Shown here piece by piece: positions 45,471-58,625 of a stretch of DNA of 64,000 nt. The notes below the pieces were generated by a model. The model saw only the letters and a list, made by a program, of their open reading frames with translations, was not told where the DNA came from and did not search any database. The translations under genes and the position numbers were made by a program. This DNA is from Oscheius onirici (Eukaryota; Nematoda; Chromadorea; Rhabditida; Rhabditidae): assembly GCA_932521025.1 (NCBI GenBank), contig OW051473.1, positions 2,480,001 through 2,544,000 on the forward strand, read 5' to 3'. Numbering within the stretch: position 1 is the stretch's first letter; the number at the start of each line of letters is the position of its first letter.

Positions 45471-46864
45471 CTACTTGCGTCCGAACCTGAAAACCATTCG
45501 GTATAACCAAGTTTGTTAAAAACTGTAAAACGTAAAAAGTTCAAAAACAAACCTCAATCTTTCGGCTCCGGAAATTTTCTGGAGGAGGTTGCTGGGAACA
45601 GGAGCACGCTTTGCGCTGAAAAAAAAAATTTCCTCTTCTCGGACCGAAATGAATAACTTATGATGCAAAGCTTAGCGATCAAACAACAAAAAACTCACTA
45701 CTGCAAGTTCGTGTTGTGGTTGTTGGTGTTTTCACTCTCCTCTTCCGTCTCCCAAAGAGATTCGCTGCAAATTAAGTAATGACCTAAGTTGTTTGTAACG
45801 TATAGTACTTGTCAAAAACAGCTCAGTAATTTAGAGTCTGAGGATGACAGAATAGGGCGTGCGTGAAGTCACGAGAACAAAAACTTACGGGTAGAGAGAA
45901 TCCCAGTTGCCTCGCTTGCCGTACCGAAGACGGCCGGCCCCGTTGATGGCCGATGCAAACTCCGTAATGTCGCTCTTCTTCACGTAGCCCGAAGCGCTGC
46001 AAGAATAGTCTTATTTTTTGGCATCTCTTTCTTCGGCGCGACTACCAGGATATTTTGACAAACTACGTATAAACCTCCGAATAATGATTTTCTTTTGTTA
46101 TTGCAGATATACCAGGAAGCACCTGCCATGTCAATCTGCATTTACAGGTCAACAGGTTGCCGTGACGAGGCAAGTTGAACTCCGTACCATTTGACGTGGT
46201 TCGGGCTCAGCTTTGCACCCGAGTACAATCGCAAGAAAGCTGATACCATATCTATTGAATATTCATAAGTATCATGGGTGGCCATGTATTTCTGCAGCTA
46301 AAATGTGCCCCCGGAGAAAGAAACAACCTTTTTGTCGTAATTATTTAAAGATAAGTAGGGTAACAGGCCAGACTTGTCTGTGCTAACAAAGATTGGAGAA
46401 CTTTCCTAAATCCCACTTGTACCAGTGGCCGAGTGGCAGTGGGTGCTCTTCGCGCGCGAGCGCCTCAGGTTCGATCCCGCCGCAACATTTTTCACTTTGC
46501 CCGAGCCGAGTCTACAGTCACACTTAAAGGTTACAACGTCAACGTTTTGTAGAAGGGAGATGTGAAGAATGACACCAACTCCGTATAAGACAAAGAAAGG
46601 CTTGTTTTTCTTTCAAAGAAGCTAGCAATTTGTGGCTTCATAAACAAGAATCTCAGGTTTATAACTAGAAATCAGTTGATCTTAAGTTATTACTGAGGAA
46701 ATCCTAGTTTATACTACAGTATGCTTCAATTCGGTATTTATCACCGCGCGGTAAGAACGTTTCAATGTACTGCCTGCAATGATAGGGAAATTTCATCAAA
46801 CTCACCAAATTATCATACACAAGAGGAGTCCAAAAAGAGACTGGAGGACCATGGTCGGGAGCAT
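45471..46864 (-). CDS. flp-34: NPY/NPF-like neuropeptide precursor FLP-34
   Basis: Five exons on the minus strand (46806-46864, 45889-45996, 45702-45764, 45553-45615, 45471-45486) join in phase into a 102-residue precursor. A signal peptide (MLPTMVLQSLFGLLLCMIIC) leads into ASGYVKKSDITEFASAING and AGRLRYGKR, giving an RLRY-amide after cleavage at KR. A spacer rich in Glu and Asn follows, then KR, the second peptide APVPSNLLQKISGAERLRFG and a final RK. Both peptides end RLR(Y/F)-Gly with a basic site, so both should be amidated. From memory, the C. elegans FLP-34 peptides have the same FASAIN-NAGRLRY and LNNAERLRF endings. These peptides are the nematode relatives of NPY/NPF and act through NPR-type GPCRs. 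The first intron (809 nt) contains a tRNA-like relic. Confidence 0.92.
46424..46494 (+). pseudogene. tRNA-like relic
   Basis: TGGCCGAGTGG resembles a class II tRNA D arm (box A) and GGTTCGATCCC a T arm (box B), with a T run downstream. T stem and acceptor pairing are poor (TCAGG faces CCGCC). It is either a degenerate tRNA-Leu/Ser copy or the head of a tRNA-derived SINE, within the first intron of flp-34. Confidence 0.4.
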
Positions 46865-47962
46865 TTTACAAAGTGAGAAAAGCTAAGAGGCGGAGCTCTG
46901 GTGTTCGCACTGGCGCCACCCATTGAGCTCAAGAAAAACGACTGTCCAGACTTGTTAACAAAGTGGCGAAAAGAGGGAAAGGGATGAAGAAAGTGCCCAC
47001 TCAACTTCGAGAGAGCTTGAGCAAGAATGTATAAACGAGCAGAATTCTAGCCTTCAATTCTCCGAAGAGTATATCTCTGCACAGGAAGTAATTCTCTTCT
47101 TTGCTCAAGCAGTCGCAATAAGTTCAAACTTGAAAGGATTTTGATGCAAAGACGCAAAAACCAAAAACTAAGGCTTATCTTTTACTTGTGTGTCTCATAT
47201 TGAAAATTATACCTACAAAACAGAACATTCAGACTATGCTATTTAAAGCATTCCAACCGGATTTTCTCAACTCAATCTTCTGTTTTGACCTCTCTACTGG
47301 ACCAATTCCAGTCATAACTCACCTCACACATTGGAAAAGGACTGCAACGGAGAGAGAAGCGACCAAGATGGAGCACTGCATAGTCGCGAACCTAAAATGA
47401 GCAGAGTAATTAATCGCCGAGTGCTACGATGACAAGGATTAAGAGAAAAGAGAGGAGCGGAGGTCGCTAGGGAAGAAATTAGAAACTGATCACAGTTCTT
47501 TTGTTTTCCAAGAAGGTTCGAAAATGAGCATCTCCCGGCAATTCAAATTTTTTGTTATGGGTGGGAGAAATAATGACGCCATTGAAATTGAAACATACTA
47601 CCAAGAAGTGTCTGAGAGGAAGGAAGTTCAAAAGCGACTGAATGATTCTTATGTGCACATGTATTGAAATTCTGAGATCTGGGAGAAATTGACCAATAGA
47701 TCTTGGCACTTTTAAGTCCAACTAAGCAAGTACGGTTCGCTGGTTCTGACCATTCTAGGAAGTCCTATTCATTGAATCTAACGAATCGAACAGACTTTCA
47801 AAGAATTAGCAGATACCCCACAAATCAGCTCCCAAAGTGGCGATCTTCGCGTGGGGACGCTCAATTAGTCTCTATCACATTGAATAAATGATGTCCAACT
47901 TTGTCATATCTGCAGCCGATCAGTAGCTTTTCTATTCAGTTTCGGCCCACACGGGATGACTC

Positions 47963-48012
47963 GGTCTTCGTAATCTTTGCCACGATAGGTCTTCGTAATC
48001 TTTGCCACGACT
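47963..48012. repeat. 25-bp tandem duplication
   Basis: GGTCTTCGTAATCTTTGCCA is repeated head to tail with a period of 25 bp, followed by CGATA in the first unit and CGACT in the second. A young local duplication. Confidence 0.85.
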
Positions 48013-51000
48013 TGTTCTGAAATGATCTGGAAATCTTGAAGTAGCTAATTCCGACCCGTCTAGATATTATGTCAGATAGACAGAGGGAATCCCTTTGTGG
48101 ATAAACACCCATGTCCGCTTGGGGGAGGATCTCTGAGTCGTTTGTTTTTACGAAAAGTGAAAAGGGCTCGTTTCCAAAGGCAAGAATGCTATGAAGTACA
48201 GTATGCTGTTTCCGGAGACTAATGGAGACGATTAGGTGTAATGGTCTCGCGATGCAGGTAATAAGACATTGGTGCACGCGTACTTTTATTACCTGCTCTG
48301 AAAGGCACAATTTGCATTTTACAGAGAGAAGAATTGTTATGCAGGTGGTACGAGCCGACATATTTCTCAGAAACTGGAGGAAATATGAGACTAACACCGC
48401 AATAATTCAGCTAGAGTAAGCCCACGGCTAGCAAGAAATCTAAGAAAAGCCTTCTAAACGAATGTGAACAAACAGTTCCCAAAAAGAGAACGTGGGTGAA
48501 GTGATCCATGTAACGGGAAAAGGATTAAACTTTCAACGTTCATCTACAAGAAAAACAAAATCTAATGAATCAAACAATTAACTCCGTTCATCTCTGTCAA
48601 GCCATTTTCAATGACTAACCCTACCGTATGTCAACATCGGCACAAGTTAAATAGTGTTTGAAATCTCAGAAAAGCGGGATCATGCGTTTTCGAAGAGGAC
48701 CTTATTGCACAAATACGTAATTGAAAGTATATCATGCGCAGAAGGAGCCTCGAAGTAGAGTGGGAGGAGATTAAGAGTGGATGAATTTTTCCTAAGGGAA
48801 GGTCTGGTACGAAAGCTTGCCAGTTTGATAGTGTCTGGTCATGAAGGGAATCAGCATATAGGAACTTTGAAACGAGGTGTTCCGAAAGTGATACCTTTGT
48901 TGACATTCCTTTAGGTTCCAGTAACGTCAAAGTAACTTAACTTTTAGAGGTTTTTTAAACTTTTAGCCTTGTTTGTAATTTTCTTTGCAAACGGATGAAA
49001 CGAAACGGACATGGCAGAAGTGCAGATCAAGGCAATTCTTTGAGTTTGCAAATAGCAATTCTACTGTTTCCACGCAACAACTTAGGTTTGTTACACTGCG
49101 CAGTTTGCAAAGAAATGTATGGGTTCTAAAATTGTCCAAGGATTGTACTCGTATAACTAACTTCCGGATTTGCTGGAGGATCAGCAAAATCTCAGCTTTG
49201 CCATTTTTTAACACTATTTCCAGTTTCAAAACGCATTTAATGAAGTTGCAATTAATGAAGTTCCATCTTATCTCTAAAAAGTTTGGAGCAAAAGACCTTC
49301 TAGAAATAGCCATATCAGAGCTGAATCACATTCGTTAAAAATTAACATCTGAACTAACAGCTGCCGTGATATTAAGGACAGCTGAATCTTGCGAACCCAA
49401 CACCATTGCGACTTCTTTTTCTTCTTTAATCGAACAATCTTGGAGATTGTTAGGAAAAGATCACTGAATACGAGGGCTACTCGAATGATCCAATTGGTGT
49501 ATTTTAGGATGTTTTCGTGCACTGCTAATTCTAAAAATTGTAATGACGTGAAACTACTCGCAAAAGGGGAATGTCTATTGTTTCCAGCACAAATGGCCTC
49601 TCCAGGGATGGTCGAGATCATGATAAACACGGATGCGACCATAGTCTGAATGTTGTCCTTCTAACCGCTAAGTGTCTATGAATAGAAGATGTCCGTCTCT
49701 GAGATGACAAGTTTGTTCGCTTTCCACTCTTCAAAACAACATTACTTTCGTGTCCCTTTCTCCAAAAGAGCAAGATGACAGCATACTTCTATCTAATAAG
49801 TTTATACTGACATTATGCTTGATTATTCGCATTCCTGGAATTCATCTCAAATGGATTAGGTTATCAGATGTCTGCACAAAAACGAGATACAGTAGAAGGG
49901 CTCAATTATGGCTGGCAGGCATGCGCACAAGGTGCAAAAAACACTCTGACGAGGACCACCCAGGAAGCCTGCGGGGTCTGAATGGACAAGTGCTCATCGG
50001 AACCCTGGATGTATGAACGCGTCTGGATGCCTGTGGGAAAACGACTTTGCAGATGGGTTAAACCAAAAGATGCGTAGTACAGAGCAAAAGGTAAGCAGGT
50101 ATCTAATCTGAAATGTTACGTTTCCAAAAAAGGTCACGATGTGTTTGAATAACTAATACTTACACATCTAGTGAGGAGAAAACAAAAATATGTCTGTAAT
50201 TTTTGAATAGAAACAAATTGGGATTTGAACTGAAAAATACAGGGTAAAGTTATTTTTTTTACTACAACAAGCATGACAACGAAGTTCTGTCACCCTTCCC
50301 ACGCTGTTTATGCTCTTTGTTTCTCATGAATGTTCAAGTCTGCGAAACGTCGGTTATTGCTCAAGTCTTTTCACAGAACCAAAAGCTATCTACATTGTAG
50401 TTTCAAAAGGAGAGAAAAAAATCAAAATATGCAATGGTCTTGTACTAGCCGAACTGTAATGATGTCATGGAACATCTTTTCAAATAATGTGGTTTGTGTT
50501 CAAACTCCTAGAGAACTTTTTTCGGTCTACGAATTCAATTAGGATCAGGTGACACTCAGTTCCTCACTAATCCTGTCCTTCGTGGAACCATTATCGGGAT
50601 CAAGATCTGTCGTATCTTTCTCATATTCAGTAGTGTTTGAAGAAGTAGATGGTCAACAAGAGAATCTATAGCACACTTACTAGGAAGATAAAGCTTTTTT
50701 TTGGATTAGCTCACCAACAGCCTACATATCAAAAGATGAGGTATTGTATCATATTTCGCTCTTATAGCAGATGAGAAATTATTAAGGAAAACTTGTGGAA
50801 ACTCGGCTATCTCTTCACTATTAAAATGTCAAACATCTTTTTACAGGAACTATTGCAGAAATAACATCTAAAAATTGAAAAAAAATCAAACAATTATCAT
50901 GTCGCGGAAAGCTTCTACTGTAGCGCCGATATCTGGAATAACACCTGCTCTCAGAAAATGACTAAAGTTCCCAGAGGTTCGTGAGAGCGACTGCTGTAGC

Positions 51001-54000
51001 TAGAAATCAAAAAAGTTCCTCTTACAGACAACATGAAAGTATTCAATTACGGAAAAACGTGTTGGGTTATTTGCATTCAAATGAAGTAACCTCCAAAAAC
51101 TCACTTGGGTCAAAGAATGAGTGCCAACATACATCATCAAAATAAATCTTCAGACAAGAAAAGTTGCACAACGGATACACAAATGACTTTTACAAAAACA
51201 GTCTCGGTTTTTCTTTTGACAATCATTTGAAGTATTTTAAGTACCAGAAAAAGGTGTGAAAGGACCCTAACCAATTTTTAAGAAAACAAAAAGCGGGCTT
51301 TAAACTGCGGTTGCGGAAGTTCTTTCTTCTAGTGAAACACCGCGCCTCACAACTTTTCAATGGAAACAGCCCAAAATAGATCTTACTCTTTCGTTCCATT
51401 ATTCCGGTCAGAAGGAAGTCGCAATGAATTATGAGCATAATTCACGATACTATGTTCAAACTTTCTATGGATCAAAGTGGCGTGGGCGCCGAAAAAGATA
51501 ATTGATACTTCTATGCCTCTTAAATAAGTCAGATATGGCGCACGGAATAAAAACAAAGGGTATTCTGAACTTTTGTGAATGCGGCACGTAACAATAAAAG
51601 TCTTGTTGATGGGAAATGGACACTACTTCAGACGTAAAACTTGTATATTGGTCATTCCTGATGACCGCAGAGTGAAGAACGAGCGACCGAGTGGGTTGGC
51701 AAGTGACCACCATCTTCTATGAACTAGAATGTTCCGACGGGTTACTACTTGAAAGATATGGCTTCTTTTAGCGGACTTTTTCCATGTTTACGGTCTTCTA
51801 AGGTTACAAAAAAGGTAGCCACCAGCAGACGTGTTCTGGTATCAAAAATTCTTTTAGTTCTCACATGGCGGAGCAGATCCGACGAGCACCCACTTCTGTC
51901 ATGTACCCAATACTTTCTTTTGGGTTTAAAGGTTTAAGGAAACAACTGGGTTGGGCAAATTTGGTACATGTTGAGTTAAACAGTTCAACTGAACCAGTGA
52001 TGAGAGTCAGACATGACATAATGGATTGTCCATCTCCGGTCTTTTCGCATGACAATATGGTTACGTAAGGCAAACTAAATAGCTTCAGCTACGCATTTCA
52101 GTGTTTTTAAGCAATGCTAGCTCAGTGATTAGGGTTAGACGTGGTTGACAGGTCGGGCATATACTTTCGGAAAACTTACTTTTTACCGTAAAACTGCTTC
52201 AACAACGCAGATTCTATGATGAGAAGAAGCAAGACGCAACAAACCGGTATCAGAGAGGAAATGTGATTTTTGAATGAATAAGACCGAGAGGGGTTCTCGA
52301 ATTAAAAGACTATTCCGAGTAGGAGGTGGTGATATCACGACTATGAATGAAAAGCGTGAGGGCAAATTCACTAATGTGTGAAAAAGTTTTCTTCACGTGA
52401 GAAATGATTCAAGGCGGTCGAGAGATTATTCTACACTCCTGAACACGAACCCATGAATAAAATGTCGTGCTTTGAATGGGTCAGTCATCCCAGTAACAAG
52501 ACAACAGAATGCAGGAAATGATGTTCCAATCTTAGACTCATTTGTGCTTTCAGTTGAACGATGATGGAACACAAATGGAGGGCAGTCATTTCACGCTTTT
52601 CTCTCTTTAATGGATGTGTAGTCTGGTAACAATGTGAACATGAGACGAGACGACTTCCGTTTTCAGAATAGTAGACCAGCAGTCGGGGTCAGTAAACATG
52701 TAAACACGTTACCCGCATCATTCAGGATGCCAAAACTGCTTGACCAATGATTTATTGTCTACTTGACTGGTTGACGACGTCAGAGTTAAGATTTGTTAGG
52801 GACTCAATAACCATGTTTGGTCCTAAAAGAGGGGTCCTGTCTTGAGACATTAAATGTTTTTCCTACACGTCAAGGGATCTTTGTCAGCTTTTTACAGATT
52901 GTCAAGTCTTGAATCAGAGCAAAGGGCTAATTGATCTACCCACCCATGGTATTATGATTGCTGCCCTCATGGCTGATTATATATGAGTACCGGTTCATTT
53001 GGTGATAGATAGCACCACCCACATTAGTCGGCCAGTCCGATCAGATTTCAGATGCTCCTGGCTGGTTTAGGTTAGAATCGCGCATAAAATTTAGTTCGAA
53101 AATCTAGTAATAAATCGAGTTGATAGTAGGCTTAGTCATATTTCAGTAATAGTGACTCATTGTCAAATAAACAAACGCTTCAACAACTGAACAGACAAAT
53201 GCATCATCACAAATCTCGCATCTGTTTTTCTATTTCACTACAATCACTATTGACAGTGAATAGTTTTTAAACTTTCAAAAAGTACCCTAAAAATGTTCTT
53301 TTGACTAAACAAATGATCTCTGATGTTCGCTGAAATCTACTAACTGAAAAGACTCGGTCTTCCTTGCCCTCTTTTAAAAAAGCGCGGACAATCAAAATTG
53401 GCCACAATTTGGTGACGATGACCTTTGTATAATCAACTTCCTTCGGAGTTTAAAATTCGCTTCCTTAAAGTAGTCGCGACAACCTGAGCTCTCCCCAATG
53501 AATAATAAAAACGGCCGTCTGGGCTGAAAGTGTGGGTGGCCTTATTCACTTTGCCTCTATCGCTTGTTCTCTAGCCGAAAGGCATTTTTTTACCGCGCGT
53601 CGATTTCCGGCACTTGTTTAGCCGAGATTTATGAGCTCGGCGACGGCTGCCGTTCACAATGGGCCAGTTTAAGTTCCACACTAGATAATACCGCTGCTGA
53701 TTGCGACCACTTTTCAATTCTGATGAAATGCTATTTTACATGATCTCTTGCCACGTAGATTTCTGATACTTGTCAAAACACAACATCTTTTCATCTCATC
53801 TTCGAAAGCATTTCGTGGTCATTCATTATATTCCACCTCATGATGTGCAGAAGCTATTAGTTTTTTACAGCTATTACGGCTTTCCTTCGGGGATGCTGTC
53901 GTCACGAACTTCCACATAATCCGCCCTCAGGTCACGAGTTTTTCAAAATCATAGAGTTCGGTTTCTTTTCTGCTTGTCAATTCATGGCATAGTAACCGTG

Positions 54001-55675
54001 AGTGTTCAAAAGCCGACCAAGAGGCAATAACGTTCAGTCATTTTACGATTTGCGCGTGCGAATGTGATCGCTATTAAATTTTGGATCATCTTTAGATTTC
54101 TGCTCATTTGCCAACAAAAGCAAGTCAATTACAGATCATGTGCTGTCTCTTAGAATAATTGACTTAATGCGAACCTCGATATCACTGCTCAATCGAATCA
54201 AATTGGCTTGATGAAGGCGGCTGTTTATGTTCGGTGAACTTGCCGGATCTTTTCTCTTTTCCGTTAAGCATTTGGCGCCTCCTTGTTCCAGCTTTAGGCT
54301 CGAAGAAATTGCATTACTATCGCCCGTTACACCAGAATTCCCTTCTCTATGCCCACCGCCACCTTCTCCGACGACGATAAATCTAGAAAACAACGCCACA
54401 ACACCTGCTCGTAGATCGAAGAAACTCTCTTAATGGCAAAAAAGTCCAAAAGCTCATAAACTAGTGTATGCGGCACAGAACATAGACGTCTTCCGGTGGG
54501 GAAACGACTTTTCTAGTGAGTGGCGCGCATGTACGGAGAAGTTAAAAAAGATACGACTTCCGACGAGAGAAAACGTCTACTTCAGTATTACAAACCAAGT
54601 TCCTTTGTTGATTTCGTTTCGTATTTCGTCATTTTCTTTGTCCCGTTGTTATCCAAAGTGAATTCCCGTGAGTCAGTTGTATATCATTTCTGTCTTTAGA
54701 CATTTGTCAACTGTCGGCATCGTTAGCCTTTTATATATCTAGATAAGATCCTCAAGCTGGTTCTCAGCCCTTTTACCACACATTGTTGCGATAGTAGGCC
54801 GCCAGTTGAGACACCAGGTGTTCATTCGAAGGCCTAGCCATTGCCACTCGGCACTTCCGAGCGTGTTTGTCGCGTGGGGGTCATAATAATGAAAATAATC
54901 AAAGTGCGCGCCCGCTCACTCGACGTTTGACCAAAGTTTTGGAGCCTTATTGGGCTTAGCCCAAACGCTGGAAGGGATGCACATGAATTAGCAGACAAAA
55001 ATTCTGGGCTTATATGCTGCTCTGCGTCTCTGCCGTTCCATTTTCTCGGCTCTCTTATTTACTTGACCGCATGATTGTCGCTTAACGTCCGACCTCTTTT
55101 GCTATTCTACCAAATGTGTCCCTCTCTCTCGCCTTGACACTTCCTTGTAACGCCACATGCTGACCTCGCAACGCTCATACCACCGCCACCTTTTCCTTTT
55201 GTGCTCGGCTCGGCCTTAGCCCCGGGTGACCCTTCCTCATTTATCACTCTCACCCGCGAACTATTACATGCTTCGCAGCTTATTAGCCAGAGTAAATGGC
55301 TATCGCTTTTCCTCTTCTTTGAATACTTGACCTATTGCAGTCAAAACTGATAATTTTCGAGCCACAATTCCACGTTTCCACCTAATTTCACTGGAACAAG
55401 GCGACGAGTGGCCGTGAAAACAAACATTTCGCGCAATGTCACTCAATCTACTCTCCAGCTTGCCCCAAAATGACCATTCCCTTATGTAGATGTTCATCAC
55501 TTTTGGAGCGTCAGTGCTCTCAAAAATCGTTCTGTGTTTTATTATTTCCTGTTCTCCAGTAGTTTTTGTCATTTTGGAGGCTACCAATTTCCGGCTTTTT
55601 CACTTAAGTACTCTCCCGAGCGAATGAAGACGTCTACTTTGCCCATTTTTTTTCTTGAAGTTTTTCTTTTCTTTC

Positions 55676-55757
55676 GAAATTCAAACTAGTAGTTCAGAAA
55701 TTCGGAGAAGAGGAAAAAATTCGGAGAAAAAAGGAGAAATTCAAACTAGTAGTTCAG
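55676..55757. repeat. 22-bp direct repeat with purine-rich spacer
   Basis: GAAATTCAAACTAGTAGTTC plus AG occurs exactly at 55676-55697 and 55736-55757. The spacer holds two copies of an ATTCGGAGAA motif, giving a nested minisatellite. Confidence 0.85.
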
Positions 55758-56824
55758 TTGGACTTCTTTGCTTCTCATTTTATTAAACATATTTTCATCT
55801 ATCGGAACTAGGCTAGTACCATTAGCAACATCCAGAGATACCAAGACTGTCTTCCTCTTTCTTTTGCCATTTGGGCTACAGGAGTATGAAAAGCATCCGT
55901 AAGCAAAATGGTATTAGCTAGTTGCTCGGTTGAATTTCATGTGTATTATGCATCTCCAAAGAATCAAGATACTTTCCGAATATATATTTCGTAACCAACT
56001 CGTGGTATTCCGGAGGATGGCGGTTTGCTTTTTAGGGAGTTTCTTTCTCCGAGTGGTACCATCAACAACTTTTTCTAAGGAGCAGATGGTATATTGCGGG
56101 AAAATATTTTCACTGAGCTATACTGTATCTGGTCCAAAGTCCTTTATATTAGGATCAACATGAGCAGAGCCTTCTGGCAAATTCTATATTTTCATCTCAA
56201 TTGAATTAAATTCTTCGATTTTAAATTCCGTCACGTTCAAAGATCTCTTTCCGTTTTTGTGTTATTTCCCTCTGGATTAACACAAGACAGAGGAGCTTCT
56301 GTTTCGATTAGAAAGAGGCCGAATCCTTCGTTTGTGTGCGCACCTGCGCGATCCCGCTCCTTTGAAGTCATTGTTTCAGTATCTTCTTTTCCTGACCCGG
56401 ATGTTTCTTTGGTCAGTTGAGATCGAGTACAGGGTCACTTCAATTTCGGACACTATCTAATTTTACGTACAGTCCGATCAATCAGATGGTCTGCCTTTGG
56501 TTTTTAGCAGAGCAGGTGTTACGCGACTTTTCGGCCTTCTTTCATTACGGCCACGAGGGGTTGGAAAGTTGTGGTCTGCCCCTTTTCCAAAAAATCCTAT
56601 TTAGTAGCTCTCAATTCGAATCTTGTTCAAACCTCAGACGTAGTTCACAGAACTGTCTAGATGCAGACACGCCTTTTTGATGCTCAGAAGTCACTAAGGC
56701 TTATCGCGTCCATGAACACCCTCTTATCAGTCTTTCGTCTTTCATCTCAACCCCTCCCCCTCTTTAGAGTATTTTGTTACGAACGCATCTTTTTCAGGGT
56801 ACAATCGTCCAAATTTTTCGAGGG

Positions 56825-57980
56825 ATGGCCGATAAGATCGATCCCTGGGAAGAGACCACGTTCTACGAGTCGATCAAGCACAATCTAAAGTGCGAAAAAG
56901 TTATTACCAATGGACAGTGAGTCAGTACCTATTGTCCTGTAAAAAGTGTCTTAAGGGAGATCAATCAGCCTCCGGAAAATGGTGAATTCTTGAAAGCCGT
57001 TCTTCTCAGTGATACTCATGACCAGATGCAAAATGTCAAGGTACAGATATCTGCAAGATAAACAAAAGTTCATATTGTAGATTCCGGATGGCGACGTTCT
57101 AATCCACGCAGGCGACTTTACCAACGCCGGCGAGAAATCTATGCTGAAGCTCTTCGACGATTTTCTCGGAACTTTGCCCCACAAGCACAAGTTGGTCATC
57201 GCCGGTAACCATGAGCTTGGATTCGATGACGGAGAGAACCAGGACAAAAGGGAGCCAATATGGATTGGACAGGGAACGATGAAGGGCTATGAGTTGTTGA
57301 AGAATGGAACTTGGCTGCACGATAAGCCTATTGTGGTGAGTTCGAATGAAAGTTTTTTTAGCATGAAAATATGGGTATTACAAGACCCGTGAAGTGAGAG
57401 CAAGAAGGAAAATTTTAGATTGAAGGTGTAACCTTCTACGGTGCTTCTTGGCATCCGCTTCAGGGATATCCGTTTTCGCTGGTTCGCGGACCCGCTATGG
57501 AGGAAGCTTGGGACAGAATGCCCAAGAAGGTTGATGTGCTCATTACTCACAGTCCGCCTCTGGGTAAGATACAATAGAAGACAAGTAAAATCAAAAGCGT
57601 TTAGGTTATCTGGACACTTTCAATGCTGAGCGCTGGGGTTGCCGCCATCTTCTGAAAAAGGTCAAGGAGCTGAAGCCAATGCTTCACGTTTTCGGTCACG
57701 TTCATGAGTGCTATGGAGTTGCAACTGATGGAGATACGGTGAGTTACGCGTTCGTTATGAAAAGGACGTGGAAAGAATAGAAGTGTGCGCCTGAGAGACT
57801 TCATAATCCGCTGCCGCATGAAATTCCTGGAAAATTAGCAACAAGTTCATAAGAACGGAATTTCTTTTGTTCCAAATGAACTTTAATCTTCAGGTCTTTG
57901 TCAATGCCGCCCTCTGTGACAAGAAGAATCAGATCAAGAATGAGCCCTTCATCTTCTACATTCCCATTCCTCCTCAGTGA
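56825..57980 (+). CDS. MPPED-family metallophosphoesterase
   Basis: Calcineurin-like phosphodiesterase with all metal-site blocks: LLSDTHDQ, HAGDFTNAG, IAGNHELGF, LITHSPPLG and FGHVHECYG. The order and spacing, with EGVTFYGASWHPLQGYPF between, fit the MPPED1/MPPED2 (UPF0046) group. The last block keeps the metal-binding His (GHVH), so it should be catalytically competent. Six exons splice in phase from MADKIDPWEETTFYESIKHN to FIFYIPIPPQ. A TTTTTCAG acceptor lies about 25 nt before the ATG. The family hydrolyses phosphodiesters, cyclic nucleotides in mammalian members; the natural substrate here is unknown. The 3'UTR ends near an AATAAA at 58429. Confidence 0.9.
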
Positions 57981-58625
57981 TTCCATTCATCTCCGGTTCG
58001 GATCTCTTATTCATAATAGAAATCACACTCCATCCCGAAAGCCCCATTTTAATCAGCGTTACTCCTTTTTTTCAAGCTTCAAAACCATCTTACTTTGATC
58101 TTGCCTTACGCGCATAAGTAAAAGTAGTTTTTGAGATCATTGTTAGCGAAGGACATTTTGTAGTGGCCAGTTCCAAGGCTTTGCCCCATATGTAAAAAGT
58201 GTAAACTCCCTAAAATGTTGTAATAATTGTACTAGGCTTACTGTAACGTCTACTTACTGTTATATTGTAACCACTTTCACGTCATGAAGCCTCTAGGCTT
58301 CCTAATTGTATCCAGTTCATTCCGAGCAACTGCTCGCCCATATCGAACCACTTTATTCCGCGTATAACCAATTCGGTCATATGTTTCACTTTAAGTGTAA
58401 CCGTAATTTGTGACTATGTAAATATTCGAAATAAACGTATCATCTTTATACCCATGTGGAATCACATACAGAACAGTTATAAATCGCCGAAGATTATTGA
58501 AAGACGTTTTCTGAAACTGCATATTGCTCAGGATGGGCAGAAAACCCCTGATACAAGATATGGAGAGGATAGTGCTTTTGGCTTGGATAGGACCCGCTTG
58601 AACATGACAAAGGGCGATAAAAGGG
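57981..58625. other. Convergent 3' region
   Basis: 3'UTR of the metallophosphoesterase (AATAAA at about 58429) meeting the 3' end of the minus-strand Ly6-like gene. Nothing else seen. Confidence 0.5.

Larger units (their letters stand above)
46865..56824. other. ~10 kb without a supportable gene
   Basis: Between the flp-34 start and the metallophosphoesterase gene I find no exon chain, domain or RNA gene. Longer frames (e.g. 47936-48397 minus, 49274-49642 minus, 51865-52068 plus) overlap equally long frames on the other strand and show no motif. Two short tandem duplications are listed separately. It may hold regulatory DNA, non-coding RNA or decayed repeats. Confidence 0.4.

Noticed and set aside
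47936..48397. 153-codon minus-strand open frame
   Set aside because: Long but with no domain, signal peptide or splice context. It ends inside a young 25-bp duplication and overlaps a plus-strand frame; ch chance openness is the simpler reading.
49274..49642. Minus-strand frame containing ALIWLFLEGLLLQTF, reminiscent of helix 3 of secretin-type GPCRs
   Set aside because: The surrounding segments do not match the family, no conserved cysteines or other helices are found, and an almost equal frame runs on the opposite strand.
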